The notes below the pieces were generated by a model. The model worked only from the letters and a program-made list of their open reading frames with translations. It made no database searches and was not told the DNA's origin. Positions 30,354-38,849 of a stretch of DNA of 64,000 bases are shown piece by piece. The number at the start of each line of letters is the position of its first letter. The first letter of the stretch is position 1. Made by a program: the position numbers and the translations under genes. The stretch is from Marinobacter halotolerans (GTDB taxonomy: Bacteria; Pseudomonadota; Gammaproteobacteria; Pseudomonadales; Oleiphilaceae). The stretch spans positions 1,984,001-2,048,000 of the forward strand of contig NZ_VMHP01000001.1 of the NCBI RefSeq assembly GCF_008795985.1, in the 5' to 3' direction.

Positions 30354-31565
30354 ATGAAGCGCATTGCAGTAATTGGCGGTGGTATCACCGGTATCACCAC
30401 AGCCTACACCCTGGCCAAGCGCGGCCTCGACGTCACCGTTTATGAGAAGCACCGCTATGCGGCAATGGAAACTTCCTTTGCCAACGGCGGTCAGCTGTCC
30501 GCATCCAACGCAGAAGTCTGGAACAACTGGCAGACCATCGCCAAGGGCATGAAGTGGATGCTGCGCAGTGACGCGCCGCTGCTGGTCAACCCCAAGCCCT
30601 CCTGGCACAAGCTTAGCTGGTTCGCCGAGTTCATCGCGGCCATTCCCCAGTACGAGAAGAACACCACGGAAACAGCCCGAATGGCGATTGCCGCCCGTGA
30701 TTATCTGTTCCAGTGGGCCGATGAGGAAGGCATTGATTTCGACCTCAAAAAGCAGGGCATTCTGCATATCTACCGGGACAAGGCCGGCTTTGATCACGCC
30801 GCCCACGTGTCCAAGCTGCTGGCCGCTGGCGGCCTCGAAAGACGCCCCGTGACACCGGAAGAGATGAAGGACATTGAGCCGACGCTCGCCGGCACTTACT
30901 ACGGCGGTTTTTTCACGGAAAGCGATTCTACCGGCGATATTCACAAGTTCACCAACGGCCTTGCGGATGCCATCGTCCGGCTCGGGGTCAAGACCCATTA
31001 CGGCCAGACCGTCACAGAACTGAGTGCGGACGAGAAACACGCCTGGGTCACCGCCCACGACGGCGAACAGCAGCACCGCGACACGTTTGACGGCGTGGTG
31101 ATCTGTGCCGGTGTTGGCAGCCGTGCCCTGGCTGCCAAGCTGGGCGATCGGGTCAACATCTATCCGGTGAAGGGCTATTCCATCACCGTAGAACTGGACG
31201 ACGAGGCCTCGCAGAAAGCCGCACCCACCGTCAGCCTGCTGGACGATGCCACCAAACTGGTCACCAGCCGTCTGGGCGACGGGCGGTTCCGGGTAGCCGG
31301 TACCGCCGAGTTCAATGGCTACAATCGCAACATCCGTGATGACCGGATCAAACCGCTGACCCGCTGGGTGGAAGAATGCTTCCCCGGCGTCAGCACCCGC
31401 CGGGTTGTCCCCTGGGCAGGGCTGCGTCCGATGCTGCCCAACATGATGCCGCGGGTCGGCCAGGGCAAACTGCCCACGGTGTTCTACAACACCGGTCACG
31501 GCCACTTGGGCTGGACGCTGTCGGCGATTACTGCCGAAATGCTGGCGGAATCGGTTACCCGGTAA
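30354..31565 (+). CDS. DadA-like FAD-dependent amino-acid dehydrogenase/oxidase under glycine control
   Basis: 403 residues of the DAO/DadA family. FAD-binding RIAVIGGGITGITTAYTLAK opens the protein, with ETSFANGGQLSASNAEVW next and a C-terminal GLRPMLPNMMPRVG flavin loop. ATG 30354 is chosen because GGAG lies six bases upstream; ATG 30342 lacks a site. DadA enzymes oxidise D-amino acids to keto acids and pass electrons to the respiratory chain. The glycine riboswitch directly upstream suggests glycine is the substrate or product in this member; that is inference. Its 3' end overlaps the convergent exchanger by 11 bases. Confidence 0.88.
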   Translation: MKRIAVIGGGITGITTAYTLAKRGLDVTVYEKHRYAAMETSFANGGQLSASNAEVWNNWQTIAKGMKWMLRSDAPLLVNPKPSWHKLSWFAEFIAAIPQYEKNTTETARMAIAARDYLFQWADEEGIDFDLKKQGILHIYRDKAGFDHAAHVSKLLAAGGLERRPVTPEEMKDIEPTLAGTYYGGFFTESDSTGDIHKFTNGLADAIVRLGVKTHYGQTVTELSADEKHAWVTAHDGEQQHRDTFDGVVICAGVGSRALAAKLGDRVNIYPVKGYSITVELDDEASQKAAPTVSLLDDATKLVTSRLGDGRFRVAGTAEFNGYNRNIRDDRIKPLTRWVEECFPGVSTRRVVPWAGLRPMLPNMMPRVGQGKLPTVFYNTGHGHLGWTLSAITAEMLAESVTR

Positions 31566-32559
31566 CTGTCACAATCCCCAGCGCGACGATATAGACCGAC
31601 AGTATCAGCGCGCTTTCAAAACCGATCCTGCCAATGCCGTAACGCTGACGTTGCAGCATGCCCATCAGCAGGATCGCCGTCATCAGAATACTGATCAGGC
31701 CCCAGGTCATCTGTACCGGGGCCATATCGTGATAGATGGACCCTCCCGGGTAGCCGAGGTCTGCGGCGGCGACAACAATCATATTGAAGCAGTTGGTGCC
31801 GAAGATATTGCTGACCGCCAGGGTCAAAGCGCCGCGGCGGATTGCTGCGATGGTTGTGACCAGTTCCGGTGATGAGGTTGCCAGCGCAGTGAGCAGGCCA
31901 CCGACCACTGTGTCGGACAACCCCGTCTGGTCGCTAATGCCTTTGGCGCCTTCCATGAGAACCCAGCCCGCAACCCCGGTTACAACGGCAAGTGTACTGA
32001 ACTGGATCCAGGCTTTGGAAAGGCTGCCCCCCACGCTCGGGGCAGGTTCGTCTGGCACGGTATGAAGGGTGACCCGGGGAAACCACATGGGTCTGCTCTC
32101 CGAACTGCGCACCAGGTACAACCCGGAAATATAGGCGGCCACAATGAGCGGAGTAACCGGGTGTGCGCCGAGAAAATCCAGTGGCGGGCTGACAATGGCC
32201 AGCAGTGGCAGTGCCAGAAGCACGATCAGCAGTGCCGCCAGCAGCAGATTGGTGGAAGAGGCGGCGGCGTGCTCCAGGTTGGCTTTGCGGTAGATGGCGT
32301 CGGCAATCCCGAGAAACGCCAGGTTGGCTGCCATACTGCCCATGATATTACTCATCGCCAGGTCAGGGCGAGAATCCAACGCCGCGCTCAGCGTTGCGGC
32401 GAAATCCGGCAGCGACGTTACGCCAGCCAGCAGGAACAGACCAAACAGAGCTTCACCCATGCCGGTGCGATCGGCCAGTTCGTCGGCGACACGGGCGAGC
32501 CGGCTACCAGCGGTTACGATCACCACCGCGCCGACCAGAAAGGCAATGAAGCTCATCAT
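31555..32559 (-). CDS. CaCA-family sodium/calcium exchanger
   Basis: 334 residues, about ten membrane helices in two inverted halves. The alpha-1 repeat reads GLFLLAGVTSLPDFAATLSA and alpha-2 reads GGLLTALATSSPELVTTIAA, each followed by a SNI(M/F)G-N motif. The usual alpha-1 glutamate is replaced by Asp (LPD instead of xPE), which may change ion preference. ATG at 32559 has AGGAG six bases upstream. A cytosolic loop (about 150-200) separates the halves. Exports Ca2+ or a similar ion. Confidence 0.88.
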   Translation of the reverse strand: MMSFIAFLVGAVVIVTAGSRLARVADELADRTGMGEALFGLFLLAGVTSLPDFAATLSAALDSRPDLAMSNIMGSMAANLAFLGIADAIYRKANLEHAAASSTNLLLAALLIVLLALPLLAIVSPPLDFLGAHPVTPLIVAAYISGLYLVRSSESRPMWFPRVTLHTVPDEPAPSVGGSLSKAWIQFSTLAVVTGVAGWVLMEGAKGISDQTGLSDTVVGGLLTALATSSPELVTTIAAIRRGALTLAVSNIFGTNCFNMIVVAAADLGYPGGSIYHDMAPVQMTWGLISILMTAILLMGMLQRQRYGIGRIGFESALILSVYIVALGIVTVTG

Positions 32560-32718
32560 GGTTCTCTCCTTGGCGGAAACAGCCAAATCCTTGAATTAAA
32601 GTCTGTACAAGCCACAGTCTAGCCGGGATAAGACAGTCTGACATTTGCCTTGAATACAGACCGACTGATCGCCAGCATCTATCAGTAATACACTCTCAAT
32701 GCCGGAGCGTTCCTGTCC

Positions 32719-32958
32719 ATGGAGCCTGTTACCAAAAAGCCCTGTATCGATATCTGTGAATTCAACAAGAAGGAGATCTGCAAGGCCTGCGGACGCACAC
32801 GCCAGGAAAAAAAGCAGTGGAAGCAGCTTTCACCGGAGGAAAAGCAGGCGATATGGACCCGCATTCTGGAGTCCCATGGCTCCGGCAAGGGCAAGCAGCC
32901 CAGGGCGCTGCGGGAGCTTTACGAAAAGGCCAAGCAGAAGAAATCGAAAAAAGCCTGA
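32719..32958 (+). CDS. DUF1289 small cysteine protein
   Basis: 79 residues. Cysteine pattern PCIDICEFNKKEICKACGRT (residues 8-27) is the DUF1289 hallmark and probably binds a metal; the C-terminal third is rich in Lys and predicted helical. Function unknown. Stands alone between two divergent or parallel transcripts. Confidence 0.85.
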   Translation: MEPVTKKPCIDICEFNKKEICKACGRTRQEKKQWKQLSPEEKQAIWTRILESHGSGKGKQPRALRELYEKAKQKKSKKA

Positions 32959-33090
32959 GTTAATAAGGTGATAGCGCCTGTAAGCCACCCAAGGATACGG
33001 TGATCGGTGTTGCCCGGCAGGGCTGATTGCTGGTGGAGATTGTCGCTTATGGAGTAACGTAGTCAGACAATTTACTGACCGGAAGCAGAA

Positions 33091-33750
33091 ATGGAATATA
33101 TCGCACCCGTCAGCAGCGCCGTTATGGCGCTCATCTGGATTGTCTATTTTCAGTTATTCTTTTTGCAGTACCAGCGCAACAACCGGCCCTACCTGGTGAT
33201 TCACCACGCCCAGAACGAGAACCCGGATGCTCTGTGCCTGCTGGTGAACATGGGCAAGGAAACCGTTCACGTGCAGTGCGTTCAGGTGGTTCTGCACTCC
33301 AGGGCAGGCGAGGACAGAGTGTTAACGGTAACGGAGTATCGTCGAGTGGGCGCAGACGACAGCAACGTTCACCAGGTGCTGAGGCAGGGGCCGTTGCAGC
33401 CCGGTGGCTATCTGGTTCTGGGCTCTTTCCGCAACATCATTCTTGGCCGCAGGAGCGACGATAGCGAGACCCAGAACGACTATCTTTTCGAGGACATTAC
33501 CGCCGTAGAAATCCGTGCTGCCGTGGTTCATGGTCCCAGCCGGCACCCCGTCGGCGTGCGACGGAGCTTCAGGCTGGAGCACGAAGGCGGCGCCCAGATA
33601 TTTCCTCAGAATATTCACAGTGAGCAGCTCAATCGCCGCCGCGACCGGCATGAAGTTCGCTACTGGCTGGAGTCGGAACTGCAGCCAGTACGCAAAGGCG
33701 AATCAGAGTCTGAAAGCTCCGATCAGTCCCGAGCCGATCCCGAAAACTGA
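33091..33750 (+). CDS. Hypothetical membrane-anchored protein
   Basis: 219 residues: one N-terminal membrane helix (about 8-26, AVMALIWIVYFQLFFLQY), then a soluble domain rich in beta-strand-like stretches (LVIHHAQNE, LCLLVNMGKETVHVQCV) and a charged, Glu/Ser-rich tail. No family recognised. GGAAGC before the ATG and compact codon use support a real gene. It converges on the ene-reductase gene, one base apart. Confidence 0.7.
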   Translation: MEYIAPVSSAVMALIWIVYFQLFFLQYQRNNRPYLVIHHAQNENPDALCLLVNMGKETVHVQCVQVVLHSRAGEDRVLTVTEYRRVGADDSNVHQVLRQGPLQPGGYLVLGSFRNIILGRRSDDSETQNDYLFEDITAVEIRAAVVHGPSRHPVGVRRSFRLEHEGGAQIFPQNIHSEQLNRRRDRHEVRYWLESELQPVRKGESESESSDQSRADPEN

Positions 33751-33751
33751 C

Positions 33752-34852
33752 TCAGGCCGCGTTCTTTTTGCGCCACGCCAGTTCGTTGGAAATCGTCGCC
33801 TTTGGCTGCAGCATCTCAAAGTTGATGTCGGCAATTTCCTTACCGTCTTGCAGGCGCTGGACAAAGTCCGGGTTGGCGAGGGCTTTTTTGCCCACTGCCA
33901 GCAACGCACCAGGGAACTGGTTGGCAATCTCCTGGCAGCTGGTTTCATCAATGCCGCCGTTAAGAATCAGGCCAATGCCCGGTACATCCGCTGCAACACC
34001 CGCCAGGCTCTGGTCGCCGTCCGTGAAGTGGGGCCGGTTCACCTCGCCGTCGGTGGTGTGAACAAAGTCTGCACCCGCATCCCGTACCGCTTCAACGATC
34101 TGACGGAAGCCTGCCGCGCCTTCGGGCAACTGGTAGTCCGGGTCGGTCACCGTACCCTGGGAAAGCCGGATGCCTACCGGGTAGTTGTCACCCACTGCCT
34201 TGCGGACGGCGCGGACGACTTCCACAACCAGACGCAGGCGTTTTTCCAGTGAGCCGCCGTAGCCGTCATCTCGTTTATTGAAATGGGTGCTGAGGAACTG
34301 GTTCAGCAGGTAGCCGTTGGCACCGTGAATCTCGATGCCGTCAAAGCCTGCCGCTTTGGCATTTGTGGCGGACTGGGCAAATCCATCAATCGCTGTCTGA
34401 ATATCGGCCTCGCTCATGGCACCAGGGATCTGCCAGAGCTGTTGATCGCCGTAAAAACCAAGTGGTGCGCCTTTCGGGGCGACTTCACTGGGCCCTAGCG
34501 GCTGGTCGGTAAAACGGTTCGCCTGGAACTGGGCGCCGGCATGCATGAGCTGAGTAAAGATTTTGCTGCCTGCCGCATGAACGCGGTCGACAATCACCTT
34601 CCAGCCTTCAATCTGGGCCTCGTTGATAATGCCGGGCTGATTGGCGTAGCCCTGGCTGGCCTTATCATCGGTGTAGGTGCCTTCGGTAATCAGAAGGCCA
34701 AATCCGCCTCGGGCGTAGCGTTCATAGTGATCGGCCATCAACGCATTGGGCGTGCCATCGGCGTCGGCGCTGGTACGCGTCATCGGCGCCAGGGCGAACC
34801 GGTTCGGCAACGCCACTTCACAGAATTTCGCAGACTTCATGATGTCGCTCAT
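33752..34852 (-). CDS. Old Yellow Enzyme family ene-reductase (NemA-like)
   Basis: 366-residue FMN beta/alpha barrel. RFALAPMTRTSADADGTPN (about 18-36), the FMN/substrate pair in GIEIHGANGYLLNQFLS (His and Asn) and the RLSQG segment are the OYE signature. It reduces activated C=C bonds of enals, enones or nitro compounds with NADPH. Single gene. Confidence 0.92.
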   Translation of the reverse strand: MSDIMKSAKFCEVALPNRFALAPMTRTSADADGTPNALMADHYERYARGGFGLLITEGTYTDDKASQGYANQPGIINEAQIEGWKVIVDRVHAAGSKIFTQLMHAGAQFQANRFTDQPLGPSEVAPKGAPLGFYGDQQLWQIPGAMSEADIQTAIDGFAQSATNAKAAGFDGIEIHGANGYLLNQFLSTHFNKRDDGYGGSLEKRLRLVVEVVRAVRKAVGDNYPVGIRLSQGTVTDPDYQLPEGAAGFRQIVEAVRDAGADFVHTTDGEVNRPHFTDGDQSLAGVAADVPGIGLILNGGIDETSCQEIANQFPGALLAVGKKALANPDFVQRLQDGKEIADINFEMLQPKATISNELAWRKKNAA

Positions 34853-35015
34853 TAATACCCCTCACTGGTGAAATTAGTGAGGAGAGTATCAGTGGCAGCG
34901 GCTTTTGCTGAAAGCGGAGAATATAGATATAAGCCGTCAATATTTTTGAACGACTGCTCTGGCTGAGGTTCAGGATTGAGGGATGTGCCCGACTGAGGGT
35001 GGTGTCGAGATAATC

Positions 35016-35051
35016 AAAAAACGATTCCCGGGGCATCCCGGGAATCGTTTT
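35016..35051 (-). terminator. Terminator of the PEP-CTERM gene
   Basis: AAAACGATTCCCGG (35018-35031) pairs perfectly with 35038-35051 around a six-base loop, with six T on the minus-strand side and four on the plus side, so it may work in both directions. It lies just downstream of the 35076 stop. Confidence 0.8.
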
Positions 35052-35075
35052 CAAACATGTACAAGCAGAGTAACG

Positions 35076-35756
35076 TCAGGCGTTCTTTGCCATCTTTCTT
35101 CTTTTTGCTGCTCCAAGCCCCAGAATGCCGAGGCCGAGAAGACCCAATGTGCCTGGTTCCGGAACTTCAGCAGTGCGCGTCACTACACGAATCCAGTCGC
35201 CCGGCTCGGTCACTCTCATGGTCACGGTGAGTTCACTGCCGAAAATGGCGTAGCAATCGTTGGTCGCAGATCCGTCACAGGGTGACTGATTGGATTCGAA
35301 ACCACGGGCGTTAAAGGCTGAATTCGGATAAAGAACATCCGAGGCGCCAAGTAAGCTCGTGGAGTTGATCTCCAGGCTGCCGTTGGAGTTAGACATAACG
35401 CCAAGGATATCGCCGTCAAATGTCCATTTGACGTTGAAATGTTCAAGCAGGGCTGTGTTGTTTTCGGGGCCGGAGTTCAGGAAGATCATATGGCTGTCTA
35501 CCCGGGTGCCGGCAGCAATCGATCCGCCATCAACATTCAGCGCAGAGCCCAACAATACACCTTGTTTCTCGTCAAAGCCCTGTTGCGCAGTGTTATAGGC
35601 TGCATCGTCATTGGCATTAACAATTGTACTGGACAATACAATACTGGCTGCATCGCCAAAGCTGCTATTTGGTCCACTAACGCTGATCAGCGCCGCCTGC
35701 CCCTGGGACGCCAGCAGGAAACAGCCCGCCGCCGCGATCAATTTAAAGTTCATCAT
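35076..35756 (-). CDS. PEP-CTERM sorted surface protein
   Basis: 226 residues. Signal peptide to about residue 21 (ASQGQA); a secreted Asn/Ser-rich domain; then the sorting tail VPEPGTLGLLGLGILGLGAA plus KRRK, i.e. the VPEP motif, one membrane helix and basic residues that exosortase/EpsH systems recognise. The substrate is normally moved through and anchored during exopolysaccharide export. AGGGAGC precedes the start; the TTG one codon earlier is less likely. No exosortase or polysaccharide gene is in view. Confidence 0.85.
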   Translation of the reverse strand: MMNFKLIAAAGCFLLASQGQAALISVSGPNSSFGDAASIVLSSTIVNANDDAAYNTAQQGFDEKQGVLLGSALNVDGGSIAAGTRVDSHMIFLNSGPENNTALLEHFNVKWTFDGDILGVMSNSNGSLEINSTSLLGASDVLYPNSAFNARGFESNQSPCDGSATNDCYAIFGSELTVTMRVTEPGDWIRVVTRTAEVPEPGTLGLLGLGILGLGAAKRRKMAKNA

Positions 35757-35937
35757 CAAAGCTCCCTTTCACTATTTTTTTGGTTCAGGTGACTCGGAAG
35801 CACAGACTGAGCCAGGAGTTATAGCTGGCTGTTTTTTAGTCAAAAACCAGATGCCGTGGTTTTTCCTGTAAGCACAATCGTAAAATATCTCGACAGCGGC
35901 CAAACGGAATGCGCAGGCAGTAGTTGACCATGCAGGC

Positions 35938-37512
35938 TCAGTTTGAGGGGTCCATCACCCCCGCGTAGCGAACACCGCTCAGAAGGGCCATGTCCCGGTG
36001 CCAGGTCGCCAGGTCTTCCCGATTGAACTTGCTCAGGGCGTCGTGGCCGCAGGCTCTGGCCATAACCTGCATCAACTGTACTGACGCTTCCAGGAAGTTC
36101 GTGAGTTGCCTGGAGGACTTGTCGACGTTGAGGCGCTGACGCAGGTCTTCCCGCTGGGTGGCAATGCCGGCGGGGCAATTGTTGGTATTGCAGATTCGTG
36201 CGGCGACGCAGCCGATCGACTGGATGGCGCTGTTGGCAACGGCAACGCCATCAGCGCCCAGAGCCATGGCCTTGACGAAGTCGACCGGTACTCGCAACCC
36301 GCCGGTAACAATCAGTGTGACCCGACCGCTGGCGCCACGGTCATCCAGATACCGGCGCGCCCGGGCCAGGGCAGGAATGGTGGGGACGCTGATGTGGTCC
36401 CGGAACATTTCCGGCGCTGCGCCGGTGGCTCCGCCCCGGCCATCAAGGATGATGTAGTCGGCGCCAGCATCCAGCGCGAACTGCACGTCCCGTTCAATAT
36501 GATTGGCACTGAGCTTGAAGCCCACGGGGATGCCGCCGGTAACTTCCCGGACCCGGTCAGCGAAACGCTGGAAATCCTCTACCGATTGAAGATCTTCGAA
36601 GGTGGGCGGCGATACCGCGGGCTCGCCTTCCTTAATGCCGCGCACTTCGGCAATTCTGCCGGTATTCTTGTTGCCGGGCAGATGGCCGCCAATGCCGGTT
36701 TTTGCGCCCTGGCCACCCTTGAAGTGGAATGCCTGAACCTGCTTAAGCAGTTCTTCCTCATAGCCGAACTTGGCGCTGGCCAGTTCGTAGAAATAGCGGG
36801 AATTCTCCTGCTGTTCTTCCGGTAGCATGCCGCCCTCGCCGGAGCAGATGCCGGTGCCGGCCATTTCGGCGCCACGGGCCAGGGCAATCTTGGCTTCCTG
36901 GGACAGCGCGCCAAAGCTCATATCCGAGACAAACAGCGGCATACTCAGAGTCAGGGGCTTCTTTGCTTCCGGGCCGATGACCAGTTCGGTGGCCACCTCG
37001 GTGTCTTCCATCAGCGGCCGGGTGGCCAACTGACCTACCATCAACTGCAGGTCATCCCAGTGGGGCAGTGTATGCCGGGGTACGCCCATGGCGGTGGTGG
37101 GCCCGTGGGGGCCCATTTTGCTCAGGCCTTCCCGGGCAAGCTGGTGGATAAAAGCAACCGTTGGTTCGTCCTGGGTGGCTTTTGCTTCAGGCGACTTGCT
37201 CTCGCCGGAGTCTTCCTTTTCGGATGCCTTGTCGTCATCCCCGTCGGGGCTTTCCTTTCCAACCTGGTCGTTGTCGAACCGGCTATGGGTGCCATCGCAG
37301 AAGGGCGCATCGCCCGTGTGCTTGCACTGGCACAGAACCGCATCCCCGTCCTGTTCGGCGACGAAACTCTTTGGGGCAAGGCCTGTACCGGCGTGAGAGC
37401 CATCGCAGAATGGCTGGTCGCTTGAACGTCCGCAGGTGCAGAAAAGGTACTTCTCACCTTTTTCCAGTGACACTGTCTTCGGTTTGTTATCCGCGATTAC
37501 AGGGTTGCTCAT
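35938..37512 (-). CDS. CDGSH iron-sulfur / glutamate synthase-like FMN fusion protein
   Basis: 524 residues. The N terminus holds two CDGSH-type [2Fe-2S] motifs: FCTCGRSSDQPFCDGSH (about 24-40) and LCQCKHTGDAPFCDGTH (about 60-76). An acidic linker (about 80-115) leads into a GltS alpha-subunit FMN-binding barrel (GGLRVPVDFVKAMALGADGV) with the [3Fe-4S] cysteine cluster CVAARICNTNNCPAG. No glutaminase domain, so it is not a normal glutamate synthase. The reaction is unknown; the CDGSH pair could feed electrons to the FMN domain. Confidence 0.85.
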   Translation of the reverse strand: MSNPVIADNKPKTVSLEKGEKYLFCTCGRSSDQPFCDGSHAGTGLAPKSFVAEQDGDAVLCQCKHTGDAPFCDGTHSRFDNDQVGKESPDGDDDKASEKEDSGESKSPEAKATQDEPTVAFIHQLAREGLSKMGPHGPTTAMGVPRHTLPHWDDLQLMVGQLATRPLMEDTEVATELVIGPEAKKPLTLSMPLFVSDMSFGALSQEAKIALARGAEMAGTGICSGEGGMLPEEQQENSRYFYELASAKFGYEEELLKQVQAFHFKGGQGAKTGIGGHLPGNKNTGRIAEVRGIKEGEPAVSPPTFEDLQSVEDFQRFADRVREVTGGIPVGFKLSANHIERDVQFALDAGADYIILDGRGGATGAAPEMFRDHISVPTIPALARARRYLDDRGASGRVTLIVTGGLRVPVDFVKAMALGADGVAVANSAIQSIGCVAARICNTNNCPAGIATQREDLRQRLNVDKSSRQLTNFLEASVQLMQVMARACGHDALSKFNREDLATWHRDMALLSGVRYAGVMDPSN

Positions 37513-37596
37513 GAGCCGGCTCCGTTAACATTTTGAAAAGGTACGGTCCTTTCTGTAATGCGGATTAAGAAAGTGTCCTACCCGGTTGAAGACCTT

Positions 37597-37851
37597 TTAT
37601 CCGGTTGAAGACTCATACTCATGAACCATCCTGACCAGCCGGTCCTTCAGGTTCAGCCGCTGCTTCTTGAGATCTTCCAGGTGTTGATCGGTCGTGTTGT
37701 CGGGGCCGGCTTCGTAGCGGTGCACTTCTGTTTCTACACGATGGTAGTCCGCGAACAGCTCCGCGAAACGAAGGTCAGTGGATTTCAGATGCTGGATGGT
37801 TGCCTTGGATTCGGGAAGTTCATAAACGAGGTCGTGTTTTTCAACGGGCAT
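37597..37851 (-). CDS. YdcH-like DUF465 protein
   Basis: 84 residues, all helical. HLKSTDLRFAELFADYHRVETEVHR and LEDLKKQRLNLKDRLVRMV are the two helices of the DUF465/YdcH family, a small coiled-coil protein of unknown role common in proteobacteria. GGGGAC lies upstream of the ATG. The 3' end is 84 bases from the CDGSH gene's start. Confidence 0.85.
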   Translation of the reverse strand: MPVEKHDLVYELPESKATIQHLKSTDLRFAELFADYHRVETEVHRYEAGPDNTTDQHLEDLKKQRLNLKDRLVRMVHEYESSTG

Positions 37852-38071
37852 ATCGCGTCCCCTTGATTAGCGTGCATTGCATTTGTTGTCCGCTTATCTT
37901 TCACCCTACTCAGATTTTGGTGCTCGTCAATGCCCTGCAGTGGCCCGCCGATTTGCTGGGTTAACAGGGCTCGGCCCAGCCATCATCAAAACGTCATTCT
38001 ACGTTCATCTTGATGAAGCATTTGCCCGCCACTCTCACCTCAGAATATAGAACAAATAGACGGGGGTAAGA

Positions 38072-38848
38072 ATGGCAAAGCTGGGATTTCTGAAAGCGGG
38101 GAAGCGGTGGCTTGGTTCGCCGGCCAAATCGGCAAGTCCGCAATTGCATGCTCGATGGCTGACCAGCCGCCGGGATATCCTGCGGGCGCAGCGGCTTCGT
38201 TGCCGGACCTTCTCCGAGGAATTCGGAATTCGCATCAGTCCTTTCGGCGTGGACCGGGACAGGTTCGATCGCCACTGTCTGCATCTGGGAGTGGAAGACC
38301 GAACCACTGGTGCCCTGATCGGCTACACCCGGCTGCTTCCTGGCGAGGCCGCCCGTCGTCTTGGCGGCTTCTACTCCCGTAGCGAGTTTGATCTGGCCAG
38401 GCTGGCGGAACTGCCCGGCCATGTGGTGGAAGTGGGGCGTACCTGTGTGCATCCGAACTACCGCAGCGGTGCCACCATAGCGGTGCTATGGGCGGCCCTT
38501 GCCCGTTACCTGTTTACCGCCCGGGTGGATTACCTGATTGGATGCGCCAGCATTCCCATGGCTGATGGCGGCGCGGGCGTTGCCGGTATCATGCCTGGCC
38601 TGCGTGAACGCTACCTGACCCCTGAAAACCTCAGGGTGGTGCCGCGCCTGCCAGTGCCAGCGGCACTACCCTGCGAAACCGGCGGCGTGATGCCACCGCT
38701 ACTGAAGGCCTACATGCGGATGGGCGCTCAGATTGCCGGTGAACCCTGCTGGGATCCGGACTTCAACTGCGCCGACGTGTTCATACTGCTCGAGGTCAAC
38801 AAGATATCCCGTCGGTATCGTGATCACTTCATGGCGAAGGCGGGGTAG
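38072..38848 (+). CDS. GNAT-fold acyltransferase of the OlsB (lyso-ornithine lipid) family
   Basis: 258 residues. RAQRLRCRTFSEEFGI (about 39-54), the LIGYTRLLPG strand (about 82) and EVGRTCVHPNYR (about 117-128) are the OlsB/hemolysin-like N-acyltransferase motifs. OlsB moves a hydroxyacyl chain from ACP onto the ornithine amino group, the first step to ornithine lipids. GGGG five bases before ATG. It begins a three-gene run with nearly touching ends. Confidence 0.8.
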   Translation: MAKLGFLKAGKRWLGSPAKSASPQLHARWLTSRRDILRAQRLRCRTFSEEFGIRISPFGVDRDRFDRHCLHLGVEDRTTGALIGYTRLLPGEAARRLGGFYSRSEFDLARLAELPGHVVEVGRTCVHPNYRSGATIAVLWAALARYLFTARVDYLIGCASIPMADGGAGVAGIMPGLRERYLTPENLRVVPRLPVPAALPCETGGVMPPLLKAYMRMGAQIAGEPCWDPDFNCADVFILLEVNKISRRYRDHFMAKAG

Positions 38849-38849
38849 G

